From contig CALYLX010000126.1 of assembly GCA_944990035.1 (NCBI GenBank), forward strand, positions 868,001-932,000: a DNA stretch of 64,000 bases, read 5' to 3'. Each line of letters begins with the position of its first letter. The first letter of the stretch is position 1. The translations under genes and the position numbers were made by a program. Positions 1 through 12,481 of this stretch are shown here, one piece after another. The notes under the pieces were generated by a model. The model made no database searches, was not told where the DNA came from, and worked only from the letters and a program-made list of their open reading frames with translations. This DNA comes from Clitopilus passeckerianus. Taxonomy: Eukaryota; Basidiomycota; Agaricomycetes; Agaricales; Entolomataceae.

Positions 1-1733
1 TCCTGCCCATATTCATATCCAGCTGCGCCCGGGGTAGCATAGGGATGTTGAGCGCTGGGGTTTGGTGAGCCAATGGGAACGTTGACTTGTGCAGCGGCTG
101 AATGTGGCGTATATTGTCCTGGCCCGCCAGGCGTGAGCGCCCCTTGAGGCCCGCGCCGTTGTTTTGAGCCATTGCGAACCAGCGCTTGCGAAGGTGGGAT
201 GACGTTGGCTTGGGATCTCCTTCTGTCGGACTCGTGGCGCTCCCTACGTCGTTGGTCTTGTAGGAGTCCGGCATTTTGCATTTGTGTAATCATTGGGCTT
301 TGGCCACCAGTCTGTTTTAATCGTTAGTGTCATGAGAATATAGCATGTACAAAGACCTCTAGTTACCGTGCTAGGCTCCCAGCCTTTGCCACCGTTCAAA
401 AGGTTCCAATCGTAGACGCCATCTTCAATGTCCCCACTGCTCTTGAGAACCTTGGCAAACAGTTCCCGCAGGAAGTCATAGTCAGGGGTCTCTTCGAATC
501 CCAATTTCCTAACGTAGTTCAAGTATATGCCAAACTCCTCTGTGGACAAACATGAGTCAATGGAATGGAAGCTTGTGTTCAAAAACGGCTTACCCGGGAA
601 GCCTTCGCAAAGTTCTTTAATCGGAGTTGTCTGCTTCTTCTCTCCGATCTTCTCATACTTCTGTTTGTTGGTAGCAGCTTTGAGGCCCTGCCATGGTAGG
701 CTCCCACGCAAAAAGTACATGAATACATGTCCGAGGGCTTCCAGGTCGTCTCTTCTTGATTGCTCTGGTAGTCGAGGAGCGTGAGTTAAGCGGAGGAAAG
801 ATTGGCCAGAAGTCTAGGCACTGACCTCGACCCAGATGTGTATTGATGCTCATATAGCGCGCAGTTCCGCTAAGACTCTTGCGCTCTCTGTATGGGATAT
901 GTTGCTTGGTCTTGGGATCACGGTACTGCTTCGCCATTCCGAAATCGACGACATGGATGACTTCATAAGGGTAAACAATCAGTAACCGAGGGGGACCAGC
1001 TTTTGGCTGGATACATACCGTTAGCGCCCTTGGTGCCAGGTCGACCTATCAGAAAGTTGTCGGGCTTAATATCACGGTAAATGAGATTTTTCTCGTGTAT
1101 CGTCTGAACTCTTGTAAGCTGGCGTATGGAGCATCCCCCCACAATCAGTCCAGAGTTCCAGGGCAGAAATCACAAGGTACCGCTACGCACCATTTGACGT
1201 GCAGCCATGCAGACAGTCTTGATGGAAAACTTGCGCCCACACAGATCGAATAAATCTTCCAGACTAGGCCCGAGCAGGTCAATAACGAGAATATTGTGCA
1301 ATCCCTCTTGGCCGAAGTGGTATATTTGAGGAATGCCGGCTGTATATGAGCCATGTCAGTTATGAAGCAGGGGGACTGACAGGGAAAGTACTGACTGCAG
1401 CCGGCGAGAATACGATAAGAACGACATTCGTCACGAAGTTGAGGAGCCTCTGCTTTTCGTGGTTCCTAAGAGCAAGGACGCAATCAACTCAGTCGGATTG
1501 CCACGCGGTCTAGAAGCGGTTTCGAACGCACGAATTTAATAGCAACGGTTTGTGAGTTGAGTAGGTTAGTCCCTGCAAGTACAAGAGAAGTATATTAGGC
1601 TTCCAGAACTTGCATTGAACTGAAGCGTACCCTCGAAGATCACACCGAACGACCCCTCTCCGATTTTCTTGCCAACACGATAATGTACGCCCACGATGTT
1701 CGACGTTGAGGAGGCGTGAGACTGTGAAGCCAT
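1..1733 (-). CDS. Casein kinase I, YCK/CK1-gamma type (C-terminus beyond window)
   Basis: Serine/threonine kinase of the CK1 family. The start is the ATG at 1731-1733, giving [20 protein letters not shown] followed by the glycine loop [11 protein letters not shown]. The catalytic loop [10 protein letters not shown] followed by [10 protein letters not shown] is encoded near 1020-1090 across small introns. The exon at about 370-720 carries [18 protein letters not shown] and [11 protein letters not shown], the conserved end of the CK1 kinase domain. The remaining codons down to position 1 are Pro/Gln/Ala rich and disordered. The '[10 protein letters not shown]' lead-in resembles membrane-anchored yeast Yck1/2 and metazoan CK1 gamma rather than Hrr25. 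The C-terminal cysteines that would be palmitoylated lie outside the window, so membrane anchoring is inference. In yeast such kinases act at the plasma membrane in nutrient sensing and endocytosis. Confidence 0.93.
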
Positions 1734-1975
1734 AGATTCAGGCTTGTCTATGAGGAAATGAGGAAATGAAGACTGTTATTAGAAGAAAAGAGGGAATGGT
1801 AGGCCGCGAAGGGCCTGTTAGTTGGTGGAACAGTGCAAGAACGGCTTTCAGGTCACCTCAAGCCTAAATTCGGCTAACCGACCTGTAACTCCGCTTTACG
1901 CGCACAGCCTACGGACTCTTTTTCCAAAGAAAATTCTTAGATTCCCGTGGATCTCTAGTCTATATACATTGCAGA

Positions 1976-4216
1976 TTATACAAATCGTGTGCTAAATGCA
2001 GGAAATATTCTCTGTAGCAGGGGAACCAACGTGTCGCCTTGAAAGTGCATGGCCAGCCCGGCCGCAATGACAAGCGTAAGGGTGAACAAAACCCCGTTCT
2101 TAACCTTGTTCGCCTTGCGCTTCTTCACCCAGGCCTCATCACCCACACCCTTGTACTCTCCCCACCTCGGCTTCCTCGAAAGCCACCAGAAGAGACTGAC
2201 GGGTCCGGGGAATGTACCCACAATCTTGGTGGACTTGTTCCCTCCAATCTGGTAATATGAGTTGCAGTCGACCCAGACAGACCGTGAAAGGCGGTCTTGT
2301 ATCCAATGGTTGTATTTGTCCGTGACGTCGGGTCGGATTTCAAAGGATTTGGCTTTTCCTGAAAGAATTGGTTTGAGGATCTGAACCGCGAGATTGATCT
2401 ATGAAGGGAAAGAGTAAGTTTGGAACAGGCGCAGCAGCTAGAGCGCATCATACCTGAGCTTCCTGGCTAAAAATGACAGATGCATGGCCAGAGGCGACAT
2501 TGGGACCTGTCTCAGCGGTGAGTCCTGAATCTCTTCCAGAGATATAGCCATGTCGTACCGAGAAGAGTGAACATGTTCGGGAAACCTGGTATCATGCTTC
2601 CGAGATATGCAGTAGGACCACCCTTCTCCTTGTAATAATCATGAACGGACTGTCCACCTCGACCTTTCACAACCAAGTTGACAGCTTCGACAGAATATCC
2701 GGTTCCAAAGATGATGATGTCCAAAGGAACCTTCTTGCCGTTCTTGAGTACAATGCCATCCTCGACTATCTTGTCAATGTGGGTCCACTCGAGAGACACA
2801 TTGGGTTTGTGAAGAGCATCGAGGTAGCCAGGGTCGACGATGATACGCTTGCATCCAGGAGCTAAAAGCAGCCATGAGGCACATAATCAAATGAAAGAAG
2901 CGCCCAGACATACAATAATCTGGTACAAGCTTGTCAACCTGGTCTTTCGGGGCCTTCATCTTGATGTAGCGACTGAGCATCTGTCCAAACCATGTTATGT
3001 GTCTGTGGTCCTCAGAATAGGAAGGGAAGCTCTCACCTTCGTTGCGAGCGCGACCAACCTCTTGTTTTCCTTGCGGAAAATAAGGAAGGACATATCAGAC
3101 TATAAGCCATGGTCAGATGATTGATATGCCCTGTGACGAAAACAACTCACCCTAGCCATAATGAGGTTTCTGTAGGCTCGCATTACAAATGGTACATGAG
3201 CAAAGATCCATTTCACCCAGCCGGGATAGCGGAGGTTGCCCTACGATGACGAAAAATTAAAATCCGGCGATGCAGAAAGAAAGGCATTTGCTCACCCGAG
3301 GAACAAACCAATTTGGTGTGCGGCAAAAGTTGATGATTTGACAGGTAGGATCCACTGCTATTTCAGGGACGAACTGAGCGCTGTGAGCGAAATGAATTGC
3401 GATTAGATATAGGGGCTTTTAGGTATATATAAGGACAGAGATTGAACTCACGCAGAACAACCATTTCCAATGACCCCAACTCTCTTATTCTTGAGGCTGA
3501 CATCGTGTCTCCACCTTGCAGAGTGCCACGAGTCACCTTTGAAGTCCTCGACGCCCTTGAGCTCTTTAGGGAACATAGGGCTCATGAATCCTCCGATGGC
3601 GTAAATCATAGCCTCGGCCTCATCTTCTCTCTCCTCTCCAGTCTCCACATTACGGACAATGACCTTGTATCGCTGCAGAGTCGAGTTCCATTCGGAACTG
3701 ACGACATCCCAGCCTAATTTGGTGTGCGAGGGAAGATCATACTTCTGCCAGAGGTCTTCCCAGTATGCACGGAGCTCTGGCTGCCCACAGTAATATGTGG
3801 ACCAGTTAGGGTTTAGTTCTGTGGAAAGGCTGTACCAATGTCCTGGCACATCAGAGCCACAGCCTGGGTAGGTATTATCCTAACGCCACAACACACATCC
3901 TCTCAGTTTTTGTGATTTCTGTGAAGGATGGAAGCTAGAATACTCACCCTCCATGTGCCACCAACGCCGGAAGTCGCACGTTCGTATATCTATGGAAGGC
4001 CTGGATAAGAAACGAGACTCTTAAAGGAGTCGAGTCTCCAAAGCACTCACGGTGAAGTTCTCGAACCCCAATTGACGCTTTAGCTGGATAGCGGCCGAGA
4101 TTCCCGCGAGACTGTCAAGAATGTATCAGAAGACGTGAGAGAGGCTACATTTCGAGACCAAGTTACCCTGCGCCTACAATGATAACATGGGGTGTTCTTC
4201 CTTTGTCTGCAGCCAT
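1976..4216 (-). CDS. Flavin-containing monooxygenase, Baeyer-Villiger-like, C-terminal membrane anchor
   Basis: FAD/NADPH monooxygenase. The start (ATG 4214-4216) gives MAADKGRTPHVIIVGAG, the N-terminal FAD Rossmann motif. The exon at 3448-3849 carries the monooxygenase fingerprint region FKGDSWHSARW and the second dinucleotide motif VGVIGNGCSA. Exons at 2512-2799 carry FGTGYSVEAVN and the GFPNMFTLLG strand. The reading continues through short introns into VWVDCNSYYQIGGNKSTKI and GPVSLFWWLSRKPRW, then ends with a hydrophobic segment (about LFTLTLVIAAGLAMHF) that could anchor it in a membrane. The TAA is at 1976-1978. Substrate cannot be read from sequence. Basidiomycetes carry many such genes for detoxification or secondary metabolism. 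At least seven introns; all those checked are GT-AG. Confidence 0.9.
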
Positions 4217-4599
4217 TGTTGGTCGTACAATGAAACAACATTCTGTGCAGCTATATAACCGTCAAGCGACAGGACATGGATGCAATTACCTGCAATCTTT
4301 TGACACACCTTCCCCAATGTGGGGTATTTCCATCATTCATGTGTTTTCCAGGACATCGTGATAAACGACGTTCTCGGATATTCGGCCATCGAAAGTGTCC
4401 TCAAAGTCGAATGTGCAGAGCGGAGGACAATTATAGATTCAGTAGCTTTTTGTTGTACAAACACAGTGATAACGAAGGTAAGGAGGAGAGCTAAGAACAC
4501 AACAGAGTAGAGAAGGGGTGATGGTCAAAATAGCAGTACAGAGAGGCTATGTGATAACTATGAAGAGCGGGATAGCAGTCCGGGAGAGAGGGCTGGGTG
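4217..4599. other. Intergenic, upstream of the monooxygenase
   Basis: 383 bp between the start of the minus-strand monooxygenase (4216) and the stop codon of GID4 (4600). It should hold the monooxygenase promoter and the GID4 3' end. No RNA gene, repeat or convincing coding sequence was seen; short open frames here have no recognisable protein features. Confidence 0.5.
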
Positions 4600-6072
4600 T
4601 TAACGAAACTCGAAACTCGAGCTGGTACGCTCTGGAACATGACACAGCGACAACTGCTGATAACTGCGGAGAAGGTAACATGTGAGAAATTCAAGTTGGC
4701 TGTGAGAAGGCGATCAACACTTACGGTTCAGAATTTTGATGGTAATAGAAGCCGCTCATTGTAGCAAGAGAGGTCGAATACCCATTTGGTATCGTACTCC
4801 ACTTCTCGCCCGAAGATACTGGTGAGTCGCACTGTGGCTTAAAGGAAGAATTGTCGAGCTTTCCAACCAGAGGCGAGTCGTCGACCTCAGGACCGAAGGC
4901 TCCTATCGGTAGAGACTGGGCACGCGAACCCATCGGTGACGACGGTGTGTTGTTGAAGTCAACGCAGATATAGTAGAAACCTACGTCCGGATACGAGGTC
5001 AGTATATCTCTACCATTCCTAGATAACAGTTCAGTACTGACCAGCAAAGCTTGCACCATTTATATCCTGCACCCGATGATCAGGTACAAGGAAGCGCTCC
5101 TTCCACCTCATAAACACCGCTCCACGATCCCTATCTGCCATCTTGAGATGTGGCTTTCTCAGTTCTGGCCGCAAATTTTTGAACGCTGGAAAGCGACCCC
5201 AGTGCACTAAGTCGTCTTGCTCTGAAGCGCCCCAGTTCTGAGTCAGGAACCCATAGCGGCTACCAATGATTTCCGCATCAAAATATGTCGTGAGTTCAGG
5301 CCAGTCGTCTGTCAGGCCACGAATGCGGAGGTAGCCACATAGGAAGGAAGAGGAGAAGTCGACATCCTAGTATCACAGTAGGCCACTATGCACAATAGTC
5401 TTGGAGCAAAACTGTACACACCACAATGGTAACCGTCACATCATAGCTGTTCCTCCCACTCTTCTGCGTGCCTTGGAATATAGAACCAGGATGCAGGCAG
5501 TAGTGGCCATGCGACCGTACTCGCAGCCGAGAGATATCTGTCAGAGGGTTTGATGTCGATGCGTTATGGTGTTGCTGCTGCTGATAGTAGGGATTTGTCG
5601 TGAACGATTGAGTCTGCGCAGCTCGCGGTGGTGATGTTGACCGCACGGGTGTTCGTTGTATTGGCAGAGATTTCGCTTTCATTGGTGTTGAGTGGGGTAG
5701 ACTGGATGAATTTCGACGGTTTGTAGGTACGTTGGGGACGTCATCCATGAACATTTCATCGTCGAAGAGCGTTGATTGGGATTCTGTCGGCTGCCTGGCT
5801 ACAGTATCCACATATGCATTCCTGGTTTCCCTCGACGGTTGCTGCGCTGCTAGAGACCTGAAGTATCTCACAGACGCTTGTTGAGCTTGCTGATTATGCT
5901 GGACGACGCCATGCTCCCGACATGTGGTGCACACAACAGCGCCGAGCTGGGTAACGAAAGCGGAAGCATTGTCGGCTAGTGTTGAATGGCAGGCTACGCA
6001 AACTTTAACTTGAAGTTGTTGCTGTTGTTGGTCATGATGACTAGGTTGTTCGATAGGATTATGCGACGGCAT
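4600..6072 (-). CDS. GID4: GID4/VID24, substrate receptor of the GID/CTLH ubiquitin ligase
   Basis: Gid4 binds proteins with N-terminal proline (Pro/N-degron) and brings them to the GID E3 ligase; in yeast this removes gluconeogenic enzymes after glucose returns. The start is ATG 6070-6072 (MPSHNPIEQPSHHDQQQQQ). A long disordered N-terminal region includes a cysteine pair CVACHSTL and a later CTTC, a possible zinc site. The beta-barrel domain follows: LHPGSIFQGTQKSGRNSYDV, FLCGYLRIRGLTDDWPELTT, and YFDAEIIGSRYGFLTQNWGA. A last exon of only 64 nt (4600-4663), after an intron beginning GTAAGT and ending CTCCGCAG, restores the family C-terminus: NSEPYQQLSLCHVPER then SFEFR and TAA. Stopping at the earlier in-frame TAA (4721) would lose this tail. 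Human GID4 ends in the same YEFR-like motif. Confidence 0.93.
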
Positions 6073-6333
6073 TGAGAAAATGAAAATGATATCGGATGGC
6101 GGTGTGGGGGTGAGGAGAAGGCACTTGCTCAGGGATGCGTGTTTGAGAAGTTCTGCCAAGTTGCACGTGCCCCACACAAAGACGGTTTGGCGATGGCTCA
6201 AATCTCGCAAAGTTGGTTCCTTTCTCCGCGCTAAGATCACTCCATTGACTGATGTGAAAATCTATAAACGTGGATATATTACGAGTAAAATATCATAAAA
6301 GACATCCAATATAAAGCCCCAGTCGGCCCAGCT
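6073..6333. promoter_or_regulatory. GID4 upstream region with CACGTG and GTGGGG-type sites
   Basis: 261 bp between the GID4 start and the MFS stop codon. It contains a palindromic GCACGTGC (core CACGTG at 6164-6169), typical of bHLH binding, and GTGGGG/CCCCAC hexamers (6104-6109 and overlapping the E-box flank) that fit the SYGGRG consensus of CreA/Mig1 repressors. Yeast GID4 is glucose induced, so such sites would be plausible, but these hexamers are common by chance. Confidence 0.3.
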
Positions 6334-9153
6334 CTAAATCTCCTTTTCTCTCAGCCCTCCCTTCTCTTCGTCAATAATAGAGGGGTGCTTCGTTGATGCA
6401 CCTTCCTCAACCTCATCCTTTTCATTCACAGGCTCAGATGAGTCCGCGTGATCACTTTCAGTAGCAGCACCTTTCTCCAGATCAGGGTTAGTACCCTTTT
6501 CGTCCGACTCTGGTTTGCCCCCATTGCGAACAATCGTCCTTTGCAACGAGTAATGGCGCAAGAACAAAACTGTCAAGGCACAGCCTCTCCGTCAGCGACA
6601 CAGGTTCCCATCATTCTCTACCCAAACCACTCACCCATAAGGAAGCTCACACCAACTATGGGCGTCATAACCAGCCAAATTGTGCTTATCGACCGGGAAT
6701 AAGCATGTAGTACCTCAGCTCGTTGTGTTGGGTCCTGGATATCATCAAGGTCACTCATTTAATTATGCGGGCGCTTGTTGGGAGATGACTCACTGGTATA
6801 TTTTTCAATCCCCTGACACTCTGGCTGAGCGCCGCAGGGGAGGTATCCATCTCTAATCCGGGAATCTTTGCAATCTTCTGGCGGAGGGTCTTGAGAAAGC
6901 AAAGGTTAGCAAAGTTGTACGATCTCTTGTGTGCAATACATACACTTGAGTAGATAGCCTGGCCAATGGAGATACCAACTGTTCCGCCTATAGTTCTAGA
7001 ACACAACATCAACATCAGCGTGCAAACGACGAGTATCTGAATACACCAACCTGATGAATCCAAATGTTGATGTGCTGGTCGCCATATCCTTAATCGGCAT
7101 CGCAGCTTGCAGGCCAATTAAGGGTGTTTGGAACAGGCAGCCAAGACCAAGTGCGGCAATTAACGGGTATACGACCTGCTCGGCTGTTGAGGACGTGGAG
7201 TCCAGCCTATACATCAGACCCATACCGAGGGTGAATGTTGCAAAGGCCACCCAAATCGTCGGGCGGTATTTGCCTGTCCGCGAGACGACGATACCAGATA
7301 CCACTGAGGTCAGAGAACAACCAAGGGAGAATGGCAACATTCTGCAAACAGTGATGAGAAGGAGAAGCATCTAGTAATTTACAAGCCACTTACTGTACTC
7401 CAGCCTTGGTTGCCGAAGCACCGAGGACTTGGAAGTAGACTGGGAGGTAGTATGAACCTGCAAAGAATGCGACCGCATGGAAGAAACAAGATATGAGGAG
7501 GATGGCCGTTGTCCTTGTCTAAAGAGGGGGGCGTCAGCTTTTTCCAGGTATTCACGCCTTGGGAACACACCTTAAACAACCTGGGAGGCACGATGGGTGA
7601 ACGCTTCGTGTATCCTTCATTCACAGCACCAGCGATGAGCATCGCAACTCCGACTACAATTAGGGCAATGGTTTTGGCATCGGCCCCTGTATACTCAGTA
7701 TGAGTGTTCTGATATCAGAATAAATGCATTGATCACTTACATGACGTTTCACTGAAGTTGAAGCCGATCAAGAGGCAAACGACACCACCGACAATGAGGA
7801 GCAAACCGACAAAGTCAAAATCTGAGACATGTTCGCGGAATGTTCTTCCTTGGTGAGGGTTGAGGTTCAAGAACAGGAACAGAATAACTCCTGCGGCGCC
7901 TCCAGTTGGCCTACAAAAGACTATTGAATTTCCTTCCGAAGATTTAATATTGATAGGCTCACAGGTTGATGAAGAAACACCACCTCCACGATACATGGTC
8001 TGTAAGCGCCTACATGGCCGTCTTAGAATCCTCCAAGAGTTTTCGAGTCAAAAATGACACTTACTCCACCGACAAGTGGACCTACGACACTGTGATATGA
8101 CGTTGAGTATGAGATGCCTGAAAATACTAACTGTAATTCTTACCTTGCAATTCCCCATGTCGCACCGATGAGACCGCCATACTTGCCACGGCTGGATTTG
8201 GGATATTAGATCGGGCCCACTTGGTCTTGGATCGCAAAAAACCTACTCTTTGAGTGGAACGATGTCACTAATTGTGATGTTGATCTGCAAGCTCCATGAT
8301 AAAACGAGGTTGACGCAATGTGCTAAGTTACTCACCAATTGGATAATACCACCACCACCGATGCCTTGAACAGCTCGTGCAATAATCAGCCACGTCTATG
8401 GAATCAAATTCAGAAAGGCTAGCGCGAGAATTAAGATTGAGGAACGCACCAGGGTCTGAGCGGCACCGCAAAGCGCTGATCCGATCTGAAGGGTGCAAAT
8501 TGAGGAACGGTCAAAGCACAGTCCGCCTAACGGAACATACGAGGAACATGAGAATAGTGCCATAGAGGATGGGCTTGCGTCCGATGAGATCCGAAAGTTT
8601 GCCATACAGAGGGGCAAGGCTATGGGCTTGAATATCACTATATGTTTACGGGCATTCAATGGATAGGGGAACTCACCCCGCGGCGGCGAGTAAATACGCA
8701 CTGGAAATCGGAAATTAGAATGCCATGATGTAGTGCTTAGAACGGAGAAAACATACCTGCCAACCCAGCTGTAGTTCTTGCCCCCACCTAACTGTTGGAC
8801 AATGGTGGGCAGAGCAGTTGCGACGATAGTCTAATGGACGAGATCAAAATTGGTGAGCAAAGTCATCTTCGAGAGGCCGAAAAGGTATTCTTCTGCTCAC
8901 TTGGTCCAATGCAGCTAGGAACACCGTGAGCATGAGCCCTGAGAACACCTAGAAAGACATCCAGGTTAAGAAAATGATTCGATTCGAAAAGTTGAAAAAG
9001 ACGGACAATTGATAGACGATTCTTGGGCAGGACGTGCTGCTCGTTGTTCTTCCATGACTCTCCAGGCTTCCCTTTCGCTATTTTTCCTACTGGCTTTACC
9101 TGCTGATCAGCAGGAGTAGCAGTTCCCGACGGTGGAGTTGACGTGGAGGACAT
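6334..9153 (-). CDS. MFS transporter, DHA2 (14-helix drug:H+ antiporter) type
   Basis: Major facilitator efflux pump of the plasma membrane. The start (ATG 9151-9153) gives MSSTSTPPSGTATPADQQV, a cytosolic tail. Motif A appears as KLSDLIGRKPILYG (around 8520-8610), the antiporter motif C as SVVGPLVGG (around 8080), and the DHA2-like region LGLGCLFQTPLIGLQAAM at about 7080-7180. Many short exons encode alternating hydrophobic helices. The C-terminal tail is charged (VNEKDEVEEGASTKH, EEKGGLREKEI) and ends at 6334. Fungal relatives include multidrug and mycotoxin exporters, but no biosynthetic gene other than the flavin monooxygenase at 2-4 kb is near, so substrate is unknown. Exact exon borders were not all resolved. 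Confidence 0.88.
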
Positions 9154-10000
9154 GGTCGTCGAGGAAGAAGAACGGGGTGCCTCGACACGGACCTTCTGTT
9201 ATTTTGAACCCCCAGTGCATGAGATCGCTAACACATAACGCGATCGGATGAAGTCACTTCCATGCCGTGTTGCCGTGTTACCACCGGCTCTCTTTCCGTC
9301 CAAATGGCTTCTTTCCCGCCGGCTTCACTATTTTGGCATCTAACAACCAACGGAATCAAGTCATGAAACGCTAAAAATATTGAATCTGACTCCTTTCTGT
9401 ACCTTGGAAGGCTCCTAAAACGCAGGCAAGCCTCGCCAGATTCTCCAAATTTCTGTGCTCCTATGGGGACAGCACCAGTCTTTTAAATATAGATCTGTCA
9501 GTTATTTTGCTTGCTGATCAAGCATATTACTGTGTGTGAACGGCAAACTGCCAGGTTATGTGCCGCACGCACATGGCCAACATTCTGGCGACATCCAGGA
9601 TCAACCGCAGAAGGGAAACTCGTACCCTAGTCCTGGAAGCTCACTTATCTGATAATAGAACAACCTTTTATCGTGGTCTACATGCATGGAAGTCGACAGC
9701 AAGCTCTATGAACGCCACGTTCAGTCACCTGAACATACTACCTTGACTCACTCTGATATCAATCTGCGCAGCTAAAGACGCCTTCGGCATACAGACGCGT
9801 TTTTACGGCTGGAAACACGATTTTAAGCTGTAGCTGCAAAAATTTTCCTTGAGAAGACTGGCCATGGCTGTTTTTGAGGCTCTGCAAGCGTCAGTGCGCA
9901 CGGAGCCTACACGATGCAGATGGATTACGTAAACGTTATCAAACGTCCTCAGATTTTCAACCAACTTGCCTTTCAACTTGCCTTTACCCAAAAACTAATA
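9154..10000. other. Intergenic, divergent promoter region between MFS transporter and Ran
   Basis: 847 bp between two divergent starts. It should carry both promoters. One short open frame (9558-9746) has no recognisable features. No tRNA, repeat or mobile element was seen. Confidence 0.5.
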
Positions 10001-11091
10001 ATGACCGATACTACCACAGTACCTACATTCAAGCTCGTCCTAGGTACGCTGAAACCGACGTTTTTGACGACGACAAACCACTAACAGGCAACCTGCTTTT
10101 ATTTTCGACATGCAATTCCACCTTTTTGCGATCGCCTGACGTATCAACCTGCAATCGTTCATCGCGCTCTTAAATCGTGTTTTATTCGTAGTTGGCGATG
10201 GTGGAACTGGCAAGACCACTTTTGTGAAGGTAGGCCACCTTAGCGATTGTATTTCTCGAGATCGTCGCCTGATCAGGGACATCTGTTAGCGCCATCTTAC
10301 TGGAGAGTTCGAGAAGAAGTACATTGGTAAGTTTCGTGTCCTACCGTTTTCTGCTTGGTGGATCCTCTACCGCACCACCGCGTTTTTGGCCGTTATCCAA
10401 GCGATGGTATCTGATCTGTGTCCCTAACAGCTACTCTCGGTGTCGAAGTCCACCCTTTGACCTTCTCCACCAACTTCGGTACCATCTGCTTCAACGTCTG
10501 GGATACCGCAGGACAGGAAAAGTTCGGTGGTCTCCGTGACGGATACTATATCCAAGGCCAATGCGGTATTATCATGTTTGACGTCACCTCCCGAATCACC
10601 TACAAGAACGTTCCCAACTGGCATCGTGATCTCGAGCGCGTTTGCGAGAACATTCCGATTGTCCTTTGTGGTAACAAGGTTGATGTCAAGGTATGGCGCG
10701 ATTTCATGCCGATATACGCGAAAATAAAATCTAATCAAGCAAAACTTATGGGTTGTAGGAGCGTAAGGTGAAGACCGGCAACGTGACTTTCCACCGAAAG
10801 AAGAACCTCCAGTACTTCGAGATATCTGCAAAATCCAACTACAACTTCGAGAAGCCCTTCTTGTGGTTGGCAAGGAAGTTGGTCGGGTGGGTTTACATGT
10901 CAACCATTGTTTTATGAACTTTACTGAGTTATCTCATCAGCAACAACACCCTTGAGTTCGTCGCTGCCCCCGCTCTCCAGCCCGCCGAGGTCGCCGTAGA
11001 CCCTACCCTCATGGCTCAATACGAGGCTGAACTCAAGCAGGCTGAGAACGTGCCGCTCCCGGATGACGATGGCAAAGATGATGATCTCTAG
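10001..11091 (+). CDS. Ran GTPase (Gsp1/Spi1), nuclear transport
   Basis: Small GTPase that sets the direction of nucleocytoplasmic transport and assists spindle assembly. The start at 10001 gives [14 protein letters not shown]; after the first intron the P-loop is [11 protein letters not shown], followed by the effector loop region [12 protein letters not shown]. The switch II motif is [24 protein letters not shown] and [20 protein letters not shown] provide the base-specificity motifs. The C-terminus is the acidic Ran tail, [12 protein letters not shown], with TAG at 11089-11091. Length matches the family (about 215 residues). The first exon is short (about 44 nt), with the intron splitting the codon just before the P-loop. 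Confidence 0.97.
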
Positions 11092-11474
11092 AGGATTTTT
11101 CTCCGCTTCACGTCAACTCTGTCGAGACTTAGTACACTACATTTAATGGTGTGAGGAATAATCTTCCCCCCGTCACATCTGGAACTGCGCGCATTCTGTT
11201 TCGTCTTTACATCCTTGTTACGTTTGTTATTCTTTCCCTCATACAACACGATATCTTCCATGCTTCATGGGGACAACATGACCACGGAAAATGTCATTTT
11301 GGTTACGAATCACGGCAATGTCTGTATAAATTGAGCCTAGAATGGCTCAATGCGTGGATGGAACGAGGTCAACAGCGACCCGAGATTCTGAACGCTCGGA
11401 ATATATTACAGGCGCCGTGCGTGATATAATACAGGTGAACAAAACTGTCGAGGACTGTTCTATTGGTAATCCCA
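11092..11474. other. Convergent 3' region between Ran and FRG1
   Basis: 383 bp between two stop codons of converging genes, expected to hold both 3' UTRs and polyadenylation sites. A + strand open frame at 11151-11429 has no recognisable features. Confidence 0.5.
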
Positions 11475-12481
11475 CTAACAGAATCGGTCGCTGATATGAA
11501 GGTTGAGAACGGTGGAAGATTTTGTACCGAAGTGTGATACGGACCTTTTGAGTTTAGCTCGGCGATCCAGAAGAGCTTCTGCGAGTCTTCCCTCCTTCTT
11601 CGCCTTCTTCAACTGTGGCCGACTTCGGTAAGTCCGGAATCAACGAAGAGATGACACGACTGACCTCTTTCTTATCGTCATGAGACACGATAGACCTCCC
11701 GGCTCCCCATGTCTGGAACATTTTACTATGGAAGTTGGTCAGAGTCGTAATTTCGTAGTAGTAAACCAACACCTACTTCTGGTTGGCTTCGTCGAAGTGG
11801 GCAGGGCCTTCGGCTATACCTCGATTCTTCTTCTTTTCCTCCTCATGAGCCTCCTTTTTGTATTTGCTCTGCACCTTCACCACGAAACGTTCCCTGAAGC
11901 CTACTTCCTCGCTGTCACCTCGTAGCTGGAGCGCTCCTCCCGCAACTTCATCCGCGCCCAGTACTTCTCGTAAACGTTCATGAATGCAACCATCCCGTCA
12001 GGCATTACGACGGGCGTCCACTCTTCCTGAGGTCCACGGGCATCACGATCGGAAGACACTAAGCCGTGTTTGTCGCATGACAAGAACTTGCCTTCACCTG
12101 TACCAGAGCGCAAGTTTATTGTCGGCGAGCCTGCAACACGGGTCACCACCCACACTTGTGCAACATCCGTTGGTGTTCTGTCCATGAGTCTGGGGGGTTC
12201 CTCTCCTTCTGCCACATCTCTATTCAGAGAGTGAAGTACGACTTTGCTCGTCGTCGAGTTGTAATTTACAGATATTGGCGATGGGTCGGAAGGGTGCATG
12301 ATAAATGTTGGACCGCGTATCTCATTTGCACTGTCAGGATTAACCCAGGTATCTGGAGCTTCGTCGTCTTCTCTCCTCTTGCCGCTACCAGAGCGTCCTT
12401 CATCGTCGTGCTCCCTCTTTCGCTTCTTCTTCGTCTTCTCCCCTTGAACTTGAGTTTACTCGACCGCACTTCAGGCGGCAT
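11475..12481 (-). CDS. FRG1-like protein (RNA-processing/actin-bundling family), one-base frame break
   Basis: FRG1 family members are nuclear/nucleolar proteins with a beta-trefoil (fascin-like) core linked to pre-mRNA processing and actin. The exon at 11901-12440 encodes FLSCDKHGLVSSDRDARGPQ and EEWTPVVM, the trefoil hallmark. The C-terminus needs two introns: removing one that begins GTCAGTCG gives LKKAKKEGRLAEALLDRRA, and a second of 54 nt (GTCCGT to ATATCAG) gives KLKSDRFC and TAG at 11475, the same ending as human FRG1. At the N-terminus MPPEVRSSKLKFKG (from ATG 12481) is in one frame and EKTKKKRKREHDDE in the next; the switch falls in a CCCC run (12440-12443, GGGG on the coding strand) and no intron can fit. 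One missing base is the simplest reading. Confidence 0.87.

Noticed and set aside
1976..9153. Secondary-metabolite cluster (flavin monooxygenase plus MFS exporter)
   Set aside because: No polyketide, peptide or terpene synthase is present and the housekeeping GID4 gene lies between them.
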